Source of the DNA: a bacterium
Lineage (GTDB): Bacteria; Bacillota; Bacilli; Lactobacillales; Streptococcaceae
Reading direction: 5' to 3'
Length of the DNA: 64,000 nt
NCBI GenBank assembly: GCA_905221125.1
Contig: CAJNBY010000005.1
Span: forward strand, 49,993-113,992
Positions 29,009 through 37,611 of this stretch are shown here, one piece after another. A program made the translations under genes and the position numbers. The notes below the pieces were generated by a model. It was not told where the DNA came from and did no database searches. It saw nothing but the letters and a program-made list of their open reading frames with translations. Position 1 is the stretch's first letter, and the number at the start of each line of letters is the position of its first letter.

Positions 29009-29263
29009 TTAGTAATGATCTTTAAAGGACAAGAAAGCAGCGCTATCCCCATCTATCATATAAATCAAGCGATTTTCTGAGTCGATACGACGTGACCAGG
29101 CTCCTTGGTAGTCATACTTGAGTGGTTCTGGCTTACCTATTCCTGTAAAGGGATCACGTTGAATATCCTTGATTATCTTGTTGATCCTTTTGAGTGTTTT
29201 CTTGTCCTGAGTTTGCCAATAGCAATAATCTGCCCAGGCATCTTCTGTAAACTTGAGCAGCAT
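29009..29263 (-). CDS. yoeB: YoeB-family toxin (ribosome-dependent mRNA interferase)
   Basis: 84-residue RelE/YoeB-fold toxin that cleaves mRNA at the ribosomal A site. Family features: LKFTEDAWADYCYWQTQDKK at the N-terminus, KPEPLKYDYQGAWSRRID (about 43-60) and the C-terminal catalytic FKDHY with terminal His-Tyr. All key residues (Glu, Arg, His, Tyr) appear present, so it should be active. It lies three bases after its antitoxin gene, and is kept silent by YefM binding and by autorepression. Confidence 0.93.
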   Translation of the reverse strand: MLLKFTEDAWADYCYWQTQDKKTLKRINKIIKDIQRDPFTGIGKPEPLKYDYQGAWSRRIDSENRLIYMIDGDSAAFLSFKDHY

Positions 29264-29266
29264 TCC

Positions 29267-29521
29267 TCACTCCTCAATAACATGCACTTGAGTGCTTCCA
29301 GCACGAACTTGAGCCATTCCTCGCAAGACCTTGTCCGATAACTCTTTGTTTTGAGCAATTCTCAAAGTTTCCTGAATACTATCCCACTCGCTCTTGGAAA
29401 GGACTACAATGTCCTCGTCTGGATTTTTATTGACCACCGTCAAAGGTTCAAATTCATCGTTTACCTTCTTCATGTAGTCTTTTAAATGATTTCGGAATGT
29501 TGAGTAAAGAACTGCTTCCAT
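29267..29521 (-). CDS. yefM: YefM-family antitoxin
   Basis: 84-residue Phd/YefM antitoxin from ATG at 29521, chosen because GAGG lies seven bases upstream; in-frame ATG 29527 sits too close to it and 29560 has no ribosome site. N-terminal DNA-binding part MEAVLYSTFRNHLKDYMKKV and VVLSKSEWDSIQETL match the family. The C-terminal tail (RAGSTQVHVIEE) should wrap the toxin. It binds its own promoter; a TGTACA-centred palindrome upstream fits the operator known for E. coli YefM. Confidence 0.93.
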   Translation of the reverse strand: MEAVLYSTFRNHLKDYMKKVNDEFEPLTVVNKNPDEDIVVLSKSEWDSIQETLRIAQNKELSDKVLRGMAQVRAGSTQVHVIEE

Positions 29522-29551
29522 AACCATACCTCGTTTTACCTCTTTTCCACT

Positions 29552-29593
29552 ATTATACACGAAAAGAAAGAAATTGTCAGGAACTTGTACAAG
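29552..29593 (-). promoter_or_regulatory. yefM-yoeB promoter with TGTACA operator
   Basis: Minus strand CTGACA (29580-29575), 17-base spacer, TATAAT (29557-29552). Just upstream is the perfect palindrome CTTGTACAAG (29584-29593), whose TGTACA core is the YefM-YoeB operator core known in E. coli. Confidence 0.75.
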
Positions 29594-29630
29594 ATTTTCT
29601 TTTCTATCTATTTATTCGTAAAAATTCTCA

Positions 29631-29652
29631 AAAAGCCTACCTTTCAGTAGAC
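29631..29652 (-). terminator. Terminator of tmcAL
   Basis: AAGTCTAC tgaaag GTAGGCTT stem then a T-run on the minus strand, immediately after the stop at 29653. It closely resembles the terminator at 28988-29008. Confidence 0.7.
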
Positions 29653-30750
29653 TTAGTTTGTTTCTATTCTAATCGGCACTCTGCCAAAATTCTGCTCTTC
29701 TATACTTGGATTTCCCAGTTGGTAAATCTGGTCTGCCTTTTGGGTCATGGTATCCCATGGTTCTTTGCCAATTCGGCTGACTAGATGGACCTGCCCCTTC
29801 AGAGACTTGAGATGTTGTCTGCCTTTTTCAGTAAATCCAAGGATATGAATGGCTTCTGGCAAGTCATTTTCTCTGGCCTGCACCAAGATATAGGTCAAGA
29901 GGCGTCTGACACGCGCTTTTGTGTAACGTTTGGTAGCAACTGCCTCGACCAATTCGTCGACAGAATGGGCTGTCTTGATGGCATCTTTGATACGCGCTTC
30001 CATTTCTTGATTGACCTGATAAATGGTGGTTAGGTCGGGATTTGACAAGATTTGGTAGCGGAGCAGAGGAAAATAGTCATCCCAGCTCACCTTACTCGCC
30101 TGCTCAAAGAGAGCAACAGATGGCATAAAGCGTTCTAGGAAATCTTGGTCCTTCTGGTGCTGACGGAGGGCCGTCGCCGAGGCAAAGTCCACATCTTTAT
30201 CCACAGAATGGTAACCAGCCCCCTGACGCTGAATCGGATGAAGTTTGATGTTGTACCCAGAAACCGCCTTAGCATAGGCCAAAGCAAGAACATGATTGGG
30301 CGTATTTCCTGAAAAATCAAGACCAGCAAATTCCTTCCACATGGCCTGGGTCTTCTGGGGATAGGAGAGGGAATCAGGCAGATTTTCCACAAATTTCTCC
30401 ATGTCAGCACCTTTTTCTGTGTATAAGTCAGCGATTTTATGGTAATCCAAAACTTCCTCCGTCCCAAACGCTAGCCTATCAATCCCAAAGCGAGACAAGA
30501 TATCCACAGCTCCTTGGCCAAAGAAATCTGCCGCTTGAACACTGACTAAAAAGGGCAATTCTACTACCAAATCTGCGCCATTTTCCAGAGCCATCTGGGC
30601 TCGTGTCCACTTATCCACGATAGCAGGCTCTCCACGCTGCATGAAATTCCCTGACATAGCAACGATTTTCAGTCCCTCAGCCTGATTTAGCAGGTATTTA
30701 TGCCCATTATGAAAGGGATTAAACTCCGCGATAATACCTGTGATGGTCAT
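29653..30750 (-). CDS. tmcAL: tRNA(Met) cytidine acetate ligase TmcAL
   Basis: 365 residues. Nucleotidyltransferase-fold enzyme (formerly YlbM) that activates acetate with ATP and acetylates C34 of elongator tRNA(Met). N-terminal [17 protein letters not shown] (residues 4-20) holds the HxGH motif; [20 protein letters not shown] (about 33-52) is the second family block. Follows the methyltransferase gene by nine bases, so the two are probably co-transcribed. Confidence 0.92.
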   Translation of the reverse strand: MTITGIIAEFNPFHNGHKYLLNQAEGLKIVAMSGNFMQRGEPAIVDKWTRAQMALENGADLVVELPFLVSVQAADFFGQGAVDILSRFGIDRLAFGTEEVLDYHKIADLYTEKGADMEKFVENLPDSLSYPQKTQAMWKEFAGLDFSGNTPNHVLALAYAKAVSGYNIKLHPIQRQGAGYHSVDKDVDFASATALRQHQKDQDFLERFMPSVALFEQASKVSWDDYFPLLRYQILSNPDLTTIYQVNQEMEARIKDAIKTAHSVDELVEAVATKRYTKARVRRLLTYILVQARENDLPEAIHILGFTEKGRQHLKSLKGQVHLVSRIGKEPWDTMTQKADQIYQLGNPSIEEQNFGRVPIRIETN

Positions 30751-30759
30751 GATAATCTC

Positions 30760-31500
30760 CTACTTCTGCGCGACAAAAAACCAACGGTTGCTAGTTTCTG
30801 TAGGCTCTTTGTCCTCAAAGTCCGCAAAGAGTTTGAAAGACTTGAATCCAGCCTGTTCCAACAAGATATCATAGGTCAAGACCTCATAGGTCCGCTCCTC
30901 ATGCACTTCATCGTGACGACTAAAGGAGCCATCCGCTTCCTTGACAAAGAAAGTCAACTCATGCACGATGGAGTGAGGCGTCGCATCCTCATAGGTATCC
31001 CAAAGCATAGCGAAATCTTCCGCATTTTCATGGTAGGAATAGCCTGGAAAAACCTCATCCGTCTGGTAGGTCGAATGCACATCAAAGATAAAGACACCAT
31101 CTTCGTTGAGAGCATTATAGACTTCTTTAAAAACGTCCCCGACTTCCACCTCATCCTGCATGTAACAGATTGAGTCCGAATAACAAGTGACAAAATCATA
31201 TTGACCTGCCTTGGACAAATCCAGCATATTGCCTTCAATAAAGTCAATCTTTTGCTTAGCTGAAGCAGCTCTCTTCTCGGCAATCTTCAACATATCCGCG
31301 CTCAAGTCAAGTCCAGTTACATCAAAGCCTGCTTGAGAAAAGCGAACAGACTGGATGCCTGTCCCACAAGCCAATTCCAAGAGCTTCTTTCTCTCCTTGG
31401 TCTTAGGCAAATGACGCAGAGAAAAATCCGTCCATTTATCGTATAAACTATCATCCATGACCGCATCGTAAACAGCCGCAAAGGTTTCATAAGTTGCCAT
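30760..31500 (-). CDS. Class I SAM-dependent methyltransferase
   Basis: 246 residues. Motif I LLELACGTGIQSVRFSQAGF (about 41-60) and the acidic end of strand 2 in VTGLDLSADML show a SAM-binding Rossmann fold. An aromatic-rich C-terminal part (SYHENAEDFAMLWDTYED) follows. Substrate unknown. ATG at 31500 begins the conserved MATYETFAAVYD; two further ATGs just upstream are less likely although ribosome-site support is weak for all. Neighbour of tmcAL, which suggests but does not prove an RNA-related role. Confidence 0.82.
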   Translation of the reverse strand: MATYETFAAVYDAVMDDSLYDKWTDFSLRHLPKTKERKKLLELACGTGIQSVRFSQAGFDVTGLDLSADMLKIAEKRAASAKQKIDFIEGNMLDLSKAGQYDFVTCYSDSICYMQDEVEVGDVFKEVYNALNEDGVFIFDVHSTYQTDEVFPGYSYHENAEDFAMLWDTYEDATPHSIVHELTFFVKEADGSFSRHDEVHEERTYEVLTYDILLEQAGFKSFKLFADFEDKEPTETSNRWFFVAQK

Positions 31501-31572
31501 AATCATGATACCAAGAGCCTCCATGGCAAACACCACTCGCCCTATACCTTTCTATCCAATTTTCTAAAATAA

Positions 31573-31602
31573 GCAAAGAAACCCAGTCGGCTACAACTGA
31601 GT
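31573..31602 (-). terminator. Terminator after rsfS
   Basis: AACTCAGT ... ACTGGGTT stem (one mismatch) followed by TTCTTTG on the minus strand, just after the rsfS stop. Confidence 0.5.
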
Positions 31603-31609
31603 TCGTCTT

Positions 31610-31963
<354 letters not shown>

Positions 31964-31975
31964 TTAGTCCTCTTT

Positions 31976-32476
31976 CTAGAAAATATGTTTGTAATCTAGG
32001 ACATCTGCAAAGCGCCCCTCCCAAATGCCCTCATAAAATTCATTTATCGTTTCTGCTGGAATGTCTTTCCCATCAAACGTTGTGCAAGTTCCTTCTGGAA
32101 TAATAAGCTGATAGCCATATTCAAAGGCAACCTTGACAGAGGTATCCACACAATATTCTGTCTGCATACCACATAAAACTAATTTTTCAATCCCCTGTTT
32201 ATCCAAGTATTCTTTTAAACCAGTTTCTTTGAAAATACTATTATACTTCTTCTGAAAGACCTTTTCATTAGGTTTTCGACTTAAAAGCTCAGATAACTGC
32301 CAATCTTCTGATGCTTGAGCTTCAGAGTTCTCAATATGTTGAACATAAATAATTTCGATATTCTTGCTTCTAGCCTGGTTTTGTAAATAAGAAATTTTTT
32401 CCAATATACTTTTTGTCTGGAACCCAGTTTCCACTAAAATATTCTGAACATCAATGATTATAAAAGCCGTTTTCAT
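31976..32476 (-). CDS. Isochorismatase-family cysteine hydrolase
   Basis: 166 residues with the catalytic triad pattern: Asp in AFIIIDVQNILV (about residue 9), Lys in the middle (EKVFQKKYNS, about 80-89) and nucleophilic Cys in CGMQTEYCVDTSV (about 119). Relatives hydrolyse amides such as nicotinamide, or related small molecules; substrate unknown. Inserted between yqeK and rsfS, next to nadD, which could hint at nicotinamide metabolism (inference). Abuts yqeK with no gap. Confidence 0.85.
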   Translation of the reverse strand: MKTAFIIIDVQNILVETGFQTKSILEKISYLQNQARSKNIEIIYVQHIENSEAQASEDWQLSELLSRKPNEKVFQKKYNSIFKETGLKEYLDKQGIEKLVLCGMQTEYCVDTSVKVAFEYGYQLIIPEGTCTTFDGKDIPAETINEFYEGIWEGRFADVLDYKHIF

Positions 32477-33070
32477 TTAGTCCTCTTTCAAATAGTGCAC
32501 AAAGGCGTTATAGGTTTCAAGGGTTTGGGGATAGATGGGGAATCCCTGATGAGCTAGATGCTCCACAGTACGAGCTGTTTCGTAGGCCACTGCCTTATTA
32601 AGTGACAAACTTGCAATCTCACGCGCCACATCCACTCCAGGAAAGGCACGATTATGCTCTATATAGTCTGCAACGTAGATGACTTTGTCTAGGACGGTCA
32701 TCTGACCAGCCCCGACTGTATGAATTTCAATGGCTCGCAGGATTTCTGAATCATGCAAATCCAAATCTTCCTGAATCTTGTAAATTCCAACCATACCATG
32801 CCAGACATTATTACCCCAGTTTTTGAGATCAGGGTCTAGTTGATAACAGTCAATCAAATCCAGAAATTCCTGATCTGACAGCTTTTTAGCATAGTCATGA
32901 AGAAGGCCTGCTAAGCCTGCCTTCTCAACATCAACTCCGAATCGCTTCGCAAGCTCTATGGCTGCACGCTCTACTCCCAAACAATGGGTTAAGCGTTTTT
33001 CAGGTAGAAGCTCTGCCATTCTTTCCAACAAAATCTCACGGGAACAGTTGATATAGTCTTGGTATGCCAT
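32477..33070 (-). CDS. yqeK: HD-domain diadenosine tetraphosphatase YqeK
   Basis: 197 residues. HD phosphohydrolase: [18 protein letters not shown] (about 27-44) supplies the first His, [11 protein letters not shown] (about 54-64) the HD pair, then [11 protein letters not shown] and [11 protein letters not shown]. Bacillus relatives hydrolyse Ap4A symmetrically to ADP. Start overlaps the nadD stop by one base. Confidence 0.92.
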   Translation of the reverse strand: MAYQDYINCSREILLERMAELLPEKRLTHCLGVERAAIELAKRFGVDVEKAGLAGLLHDYAKKLSDQEFLDLIDCYQLDPDLKNWGNNVWHGMVGIYKIQEDLDLHDSEILRAIEIHTVGAGQMTVLDKVIYVADYIEHNRAFPGVDVAREIASLSLNKAVAYETARTVEHLAHQGFPIYPQTLETYNAFVHYLKED

Positions 33071-33699
33071 CAGTAAAGCCCCTCCTTCTCGATGTAGTCT
33101 AGCACTGGCTGAGGTAGGAGAAAGTTAGGTTTCCGACCTTGGGCAAGGAAGTCACGCACCATGCTGGACGAGATGTCCATGAGAGGCACATCCACCCAGA
33201 TAACTGGATAGGAAGTTCCAGCCTTGTAGCGTGGACGCTGAACCCCCACAAACTGAACCATGTCAACCAATTCATCAATTCGGTACCACTTAGGCAAATA
33301 GTCCACCATGTCGGCACCGATAATAAAGTAATAATCCGTATCTGGATTCTTCTCTGTCAAAATCTTCATGGTATCGTAGGTGTAGGAAATGCCCTTGCGC
33401 TCCAACTCAATGGTTTCAATGGCTAGGCCGTCAATCCCCTCAATTGCCAATTCAAGCATTTTGAGACGATGGTGCTCAGGGATGGTTTCCTTTTTATCTA
33501 CATGAGGAGGTTGGTACTCAGGCATGAGAAGAACCTGATCTAGTCCCAACTGTTGTCGTACTTGGTCCGCAACAATCAGATGGGCATTGTGAACAGGGTT
33601 AAAATTCCCCCCTAAAATCCCGACTTGTTTGCGTTTTTTCTCCTTGATTTCAGGCTCCAACTCTACCTTGGTAAAGGGAGTCAATAATTCGATTGCCAT
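33070..33699 (-). CDS. nadD: Nicotinate-nucleotide adenylyltransferase
   Basis: Makes deamido-NAD from nicotinate mononucleotide and ATP. 209 residues with [18 protein letters not shown] (about 27-44), where the HxxH motif binds ATP, and the C-terminal signature [16 protein letters not shown] (about 176-191). An N-terminal extension of about 25 residues precedes the Rossmann core. Abuts yqeK. Confidence 0.95.
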   Translation of the reverse strand: MAIELLTPFTKVELEPEIKEKKRKQVGILGGNFNPVHNAHLIVADQVRQQLGLDQVLLMPEYQPPHVDKKETIPEHHRLKMLELAIEGIDGLAIETIELERKGISYTYDTMKILTEKNPDTDYYFIIGADMVDYLPKWYRIDELVDMVQFVGVQRPRYKAGTSYPVIWVDVPLMDISSSMVRDFLAQGRKPNFLLPQPVLDYIEKEGLY

Positions 33700-33749
33700 A
33701 GGCTAGTCTCCTTTATTTCTCTGTAAAAACAGTTGTTTGGAGTAGGGTT

Positions 33750-34061
33750 TTAGATTTCTTTGACTTTTTTAGAAATCTTGCGATTTTCTTTTTTGCTGGA
33801 TTGTTTATACAAAATCAAGATGCGTCCGATTTTTTGGACTGTGTCCACACCGATTTCTTCTTCCAAAATTTCAGCTACTTCGTGGATATTTTCATCGGTG
33901 TTTTGCAAAAGAGTAACCTTGATCAATTCACGGGCGTCAAGTGCCTGACGGACGCTGGTTTTGATTTGATCGTTGAGTCCATTTTTTCCGATTTGGATGA
34001 TGGGTTTGAGAGTGTGTGCCTGGCTGTTGAGGAAGGCACGCTGTTTTGATGTTAATGACAT
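33750..34061 (-). CDS. yhbY: CRM-domain RNA-binding protein YhbY
   Basis: 103 residues. Single CRM domain: LTSKQRAFLNSQAHTLKPII, the GxxG-type loop IGKNGLNDQI (about 22-31) and ARELIKVTLLQN. Associates with pre-50S ribosomes. The very basic C-terminal tail (KQSSKKENRKISKKVKEI) is compatible with RNA binding. Separated from yqeH by 221 bases of structured non-coding DNA, unlike the rest of this operon. Confidence 0.93.
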   Translation of the reverse strand: MSLTSKQRAFLNSQAHTLKPIIQIGKNGLNDQIKTSVRQALDARELIKVTLLQNTDENIHEVAEILEEEIGVDTVQKIGRILILYKQSSKKENRKISKKVKEI

Positions 34062-34094
34062 AATTTTCTTCCTTGTTTTTTGATAGTTATTTTA

Positions 34095-34215
34095 AGTGGT
34101 GAGGGACGGTCGGAACTAATTTTCCAAAGATCTCATCTTTGAAAAATGGATTTCCTGACCTCACCATTGAGCCTTGGTCTCAATTGTGCCCTTTGCCAAT
34201 CGATAGATTGGCAAG
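34095..34215. other. Structured non-coding element between yqeH and yhbY
   Basis: Several hairpins in a row: TGGTGAGG (34097-34104) with CCTCACCA (34159-34166) closing an inner AAAGAT/ATCTTT hairpin, ATTGAG/CTCAAT next, then a perfect 9-bp stem TTGCCAATC/GATTGGCAA (34193-34214). No ORF. It could be a dispersed repeat, an RNA processing site or an attenuator within the operon. Not a BOX element. Confidence 0.5.
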
Positions 34216-34282
34216 ACACCACGGCAATAACTATCTTTGTATGAGCTCACTTTGTTCGCTCAGCGATTTTGTAATAATACTT

Positions 34283-35389
34283 TTAAATAATTGCTTTTCG
34301 TGTAACGACGGCAACGCCTTCTGGTGCCCAGACGGCGACTTTTGCGGTGCCTGTTACGCGGATCCAGCCTAGGCCTGAGATGACTAGGTCTGTCTTGTCC
34401 TTGATGTTAAATACATGCTGGACTAGTTTTGGGAAATCTTCTTTTTCCTTACTATTTGGCGGTGTTAGAAGAGTTCCAAGGTGCTTGTCATAAAAGGCAC
34501 TAGCGCCCTCAAGCTTGGTACGATGCAATTTGAGTTCATTGTCAAAGAAGGCTGTGAATCCTTGCTTTTCACCTGCAATGAAGTCAAATCGTCCCAGGCC
34601 GCCTAGAAACAGGGTTTGTTCAGGATTAAGCTGATAGGTTTTAGGCTTGATTTCCTTTTTGGGGCTGACATACTTGAGGTTTTTAGCCGTTAAGTAATGA
34701 GCCATCTGGTGGCGGTGGATGATCCCCGGCGTATCGTAGATATAAGAACCATCATCAAGCGGAATCTCAATCTTATCCAAGGTTGTCCCTGGGAAACGCG
34801 AAGTCGTAATGACATTCTGATCACCCGTGATTTCTTGGATAATGGCATTGATTAGAGTTGATTTTCCAACGTTGGTCACACCGACCACATAGACATCACG
34901 GCCCTTACGGTAGTGTTCAATCTTGTCAATGACTTCCTTAATGGCATGTTTGTTTTGTGCCGAAGTTAGGACAACATCGACTGGACGAAGGCCTTCTTCG
35001 TGGGCACGCTCCATGAGCCACTGGCTAATCTTACCCGGTTTAACTGACTTGGGCAGGATATCTTTTTTATTTCCAACCAAGAGGACATCATTGCCCGATA
35101 CAAAACGTGGCAAACCTGGGATGACAGAGCCATTAAAATCAAAGATGTCAATGACATTGACCACCAAGGCATCGCTATCTCCCACCTCATGCAAGAGCTT
35201 GAGGAAATCATCGTCTGTCAACTGGACATCCGTGATTTCATTGTAGTGACGGAGACGGAAACAACGTTGGCAATAGACTTCGCCTGTCTCCAAACCTTTT
35301 TCAAGTGCCGACTGGGGGGTAAAGCCAAGACCAGTCTTGTCTGTCGTCTGAATGGTTGCACCACAACCAATACAGAGAATTTCTTCCAT
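34283..35389 (-). CDS. yqeH: Ribosome biogenesis GTPase YqeH
   Basis: 368 residues. Circularly permuted GTPase for 30S assembly. N-terminal zinc knuckle CIGCGATIQ ... CQRCFRLRHYNE (Cys at about 6, 9, 38, 41), G4 GNKKDILPKS (about 106-115), P-loop VVGVTNVGKSTLINAI (about 172-187) and G3 DTPGIIHR (about 219-226). The C-terminal NOA1/YqeH-type domain follows. Immediately downstream of yqeG. Confidence 0.95.
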   Translation of the reverse strand: MEEILCIGCGATIQTTDKTGLGFTPQSALEKGLETGEVYCQRCFRLRHYNEITDVQLTDDDFLKLLHEVGDSDALVVNVIDIFDFNGSVIPGLPRFVSGNDVLLVGNKKDILPKSVKPGKISQWLMERAHEEGLRPVDVVLTSAQNKHAIKEVIDKIEHYRKGRDVYVVGVTNVGKSTLINAIIQEITGDQNVITTSRFPGTTLDKIEIPLDDGSYIYDTPGIIHRHQMAHYLTAKNLKYVSPKKEIKPKTYQLNPEQTLFLGGLGRFDFIAGEKQGFTAFFDNELKLHRTKLEGASAFYDKHLGTLLTPPNSKEKEDFPKLVQHVFNIKDKTDLVISGLGWIRVTGTAKVAVWAPEGVAVVTRKAII

Positions 35390-35391
35390 AG

Positions 35392-35919
35392 TTAAATTCC
35401 TTTTTTATATGTAATCGGTCCGTACTTTTCAGTGATTTTTCGCATGACACGGCGCTCACGAGCACGGTTAAGCTGTGTCTTAATAGAGTCGTGTTGAACC
35501 AAGGGCTTGACCAAGATTGAGCGAATGCCTGCACGGTGGGCTGCTCGTATATCTGTCATAAGCTGGTCGCCCACCATGACCACTTCACTTTTCTCATAGT
35601 GGAATTCCTTCATGGCACGGTCTATTCCGAATGTAAAGGGCTTCAAGGCCCAATAAACGTAATCAATCCCAAACTTTTCAACTGCGCGTTGAACTCGTTT
35701 TTTGGTATTATTTGAGACCACAATGATGCGAATCCCCGCGTCACGGAGGTCATGTAGCCATTGCTTCATTTCTGGAGTCCCGTCAGGGTTGTTCCAAGCA
35801 ATGAGGGTATTGTCCAAATCGACCAAAACAGCCTTGATTCCTTGCGCCTGCAGGCTTGGGACTGTCAGATCATAGACTGCTTCCACAGCAAAATCTGGCA
35901 TGTAATTTTCAATCGCCAT
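35392..35919 (-). CDS. yqeG: HAD-family phosphatase YqeG
   Basis: 175 residues from ATG at 35919, chosen for AAGGAG seven bases upstream; an in-frame extension to 35982 would run into corA. HAD subfamily IIIA: AVLVDLDNTLIAW (about 29-41) with the nucleophile Asp, VVSNNTKKRV and the acidic loop VVMVGDQLMTDI. Substrate not established; conserved first gene of the yqeG-yqeH ribosome/NAD cluster. Confidence 0.92.
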   Translation of the reverse strand: MAIENYMPDFAVEAVYDLTVPSLQAQGIKAVLVDLDNTLIAWNNPDGTPEMKQWLHDLRDAGIRIIVVSNNTKKRVQRAVEKFGIDYVYWALKPFTFGIDRAMKEFHYEKSEVVMVGDQLMTDIRAAHRAGIRSILVKPLVQHDSIKTQLNRARERRVMRKITEKYGPITYKKGI

Positions 35920-35933
35920 TCTGGCTCCTTTTC

Positions 35934-36842
35934 TTAACTTTTTTTCGCAATTTTCCTTAATAATAACGACAGGATAATCCACAAACCTGCACTAGCCAAG
36001 CTGATGTAGAGCCAAGCATGGGGCTCATCTGTTAAAGGCAAGGGAACATTCATCCCGAAAAAGCCTGTCACGACTGCCAAAACCGCTAGTAAGACTGAAA
36101 TGATGGTCAAGGTTGTCAAATTATCATTCAGATTATTGTTTAGGATGTTGTTGTAAGATGCTGATAGTTGTTGGAGAACTTGAGAAATCAAATCCGTCAT
36201 GGACACCAGCTGATGAGCTTCAATCATGGCATCATCAAACTGTTCTCTCTCAATCTCATTAAAACTGCGATAAAGGGCATGCCCTTGAATATGCTCCAGC
36301 AACATGCGATTTTGCTTGGCAGCCGCAGTAAGGTAAACCATACCGGTTTCCAAGTCAGACAGGGCAAAGAGGTTTTTCTTGGTCGTCCGCTGACGTAAGA
36401 GGCCATTGACCTCGTCCTTACTCTTGTCCATCTGTTCGATGACAGGATAGTAGGCATTGCTGATGATTTCCAGACTGGCAAAGAGAAACTTGTAAATCGA
36501 AAGCGTGTCATGACTCTCCAGATAACGAGTCATCTGTTCAATGACATAGGCGTTCTTGGTATTACTAATGGTAATCAGACGACGATGTTCCACGATAAAG
36601 GTCATGGGAAAGGCTTCGTAGTATTCCTTGTCCTTTTTCAAGTTCAAGACATTGTAGATAAAGGTCACAGTCCCATTTTCACGGTGATAATCCATGTGGG
36701 CACGCTCATTCCTATCCAGTGCGTACTCAATGGTTTCCTTGTCCAAACCGTAGATTTCTGAAAGGTCTTCTAGTTTTTTCAACTTGTCCAAATCTAGGTT
36801 AATCCAGGCACAGCCATTGCCCAACCGTTTTTCTAAAAACAT
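35934..36842 (-). CDS. corA: CorA-family magnesium transporter
   Basis: 302 residues. Large cytoplasmic N-terminal domain, long stalk helix and two C-terminal membrane helices (about 244-262 and 278-296) with the selectivity motif GMNVP (about 263-267) between them. Expected to carry Mg2+ or related divalent cations as a pentamer. Ends 14 bases before yqeG; same strand. Confidence 0.93.
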   Translation of the reverse strand: MFLEKRLGNGCAWINLDLDKLKKLEDLSEIYGLDKETIEYALDRNERAHMDYHRENGTVTFIYNVLNLKKDKEYYEAFPMTFIVEHRRLITISNTKNAYVIEQMTRYLESHDTLSIYKFLFASLEIISNAYYPVIEQMDKSKDEVNGLLRQRTTKKNLFALSDLETGMVYLTAAAKQNRMLLEHIQGHALYRSFNEIEREQFDDAMIEAHQLVSMTDLISQVLQQLSASYNNILNNNLNDNLTTLTIISVLLAVLAVVTGFFGMNVPLPLTDEPHAWLYISLASAGLWIILSLLLRKIAKKS

Positions 36843-36899
36843 CTTCTCTCCTTTACCAAACTCTTTCTATTGTACCATAAATCTGCTAAAATTTCAGGC

Positions 36900-37460
36900 C
36901 TAGTCTGTCCGAGAGAAATTGCTGACGACGGTGATATTCCGATTGGGAACGAAGTGCAGAACCTGATCATCACCCCTGAGTTGCGTTGTCCGAATGCCAA
37001 CGCTGACAACCTTGCCCGATACAGTAATAGGCCCATTTGTCAGAACAACCTCATCTCCCACATCCAGTTGACGTTCAAAGAGGATGAAAAATCCATTGAT
37101 GACATCAGACAGAAAACCTTGGGCCCCCATCCCAATAGCCACCCCAGCGATCCCAGCTCCAGCCAGCAAACTCGAAACTGGCAAACCTAAAATAGACAAG
37201 ATACAGTAAAGCAAAAAGAAATAAAGGGTATAATTAAACACATTTTCTAACAGACGTGAGATGGTTTTCTGACGCCCGACATCATGGCGAGACATTTTTA
37301 GAGAAGGTTTAACAATTCTCTGCACCATGGTATGAAGCAGTTTCTTAGCTATATAAAAGAGTAAAAACAGGAATAAAAGAGAAAGTAGCTTGGTCAAGAG
37401 ATTCTCGATAATCGCTGTTAGATCAAGCTTATTGAGGTAGGTTTGAATAAATTCTTGCAT
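36900..37460 (-). CDS. Short MscS-family mechanosensitive channel
   Basis: 186 residues. Pore helix GAGIAGVAIGMGAQGFLSDVI (about 105-125) and beta domain GFFILFERQLDVGDEV match MscS. An N-terminal membrane region precedes (about 20-90). The protein stops just after the beta domain (VPNRNITVVSNFSRTD), so the C-terminal alpha/beta cage domain found in E. coli MscS is missing or very short. Whether this is natural in the genus or a truncation is not clear from sequence. Promoter with extended -10 at 37479. Confidence 0.87.
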   Translation of the reverse strand: MQEFIQTYLNKLDLTAIIENLLTKLLSLLFLFLLFYIAKKLLHTMVQRIVKPSLKMSRHDVGRQKTISRLLENVFNYTLYFFLLYCILSILGLPVSSLLAGAGIAGVAIGMGAQGFLSDVINGFFILFERQLDVGDEVVLTNGPITVSGKVVSVGIRTTQLRGDDQVLHFVPNRNITVVSNFSRTD

Positions 37461-37478
37461 AGAAAACTCCTTTCATTT

Positions 37479-37506
37479 ATTATACCATACTTTCATAAAG
37501 TGTCAT
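37479..37506 (-). promoter_or_regulatory. mscS promoter
   Basis: Minus strand ATGACA (37506-37501), 16-base spacer, TATAAT (37484-37479) with a TGG extension just upstream of the -10. Confidence 0.6.
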
Positions 37507-37552
37507 TCTCCATAAATATTCAAAAATAATTTCAAAAATAGACAGAAAATTC

Positions 37553-37581
37553 TTGATTTTAGTTCATATTTATACTATAAT
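37553..37581 (+). promoter_or_regulatory. sstT promoter
   Basis: TTGATT, exact 17-base spacer, perfect TATAAT, 30 bases before the sstT ATG. Confidence 0.8.
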
Positions 37582-37611
37582 CATAAACATTACACAACAA
37601 AGGAGATTGTT

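Noticed and set aside
35920..35982. Longer YqeG start overlapping corA
   Set aside because: Residues before MAIENYMPDF do not look like the family and derive from corA coding DNA read in another frame; AAGGAG supports 35919.
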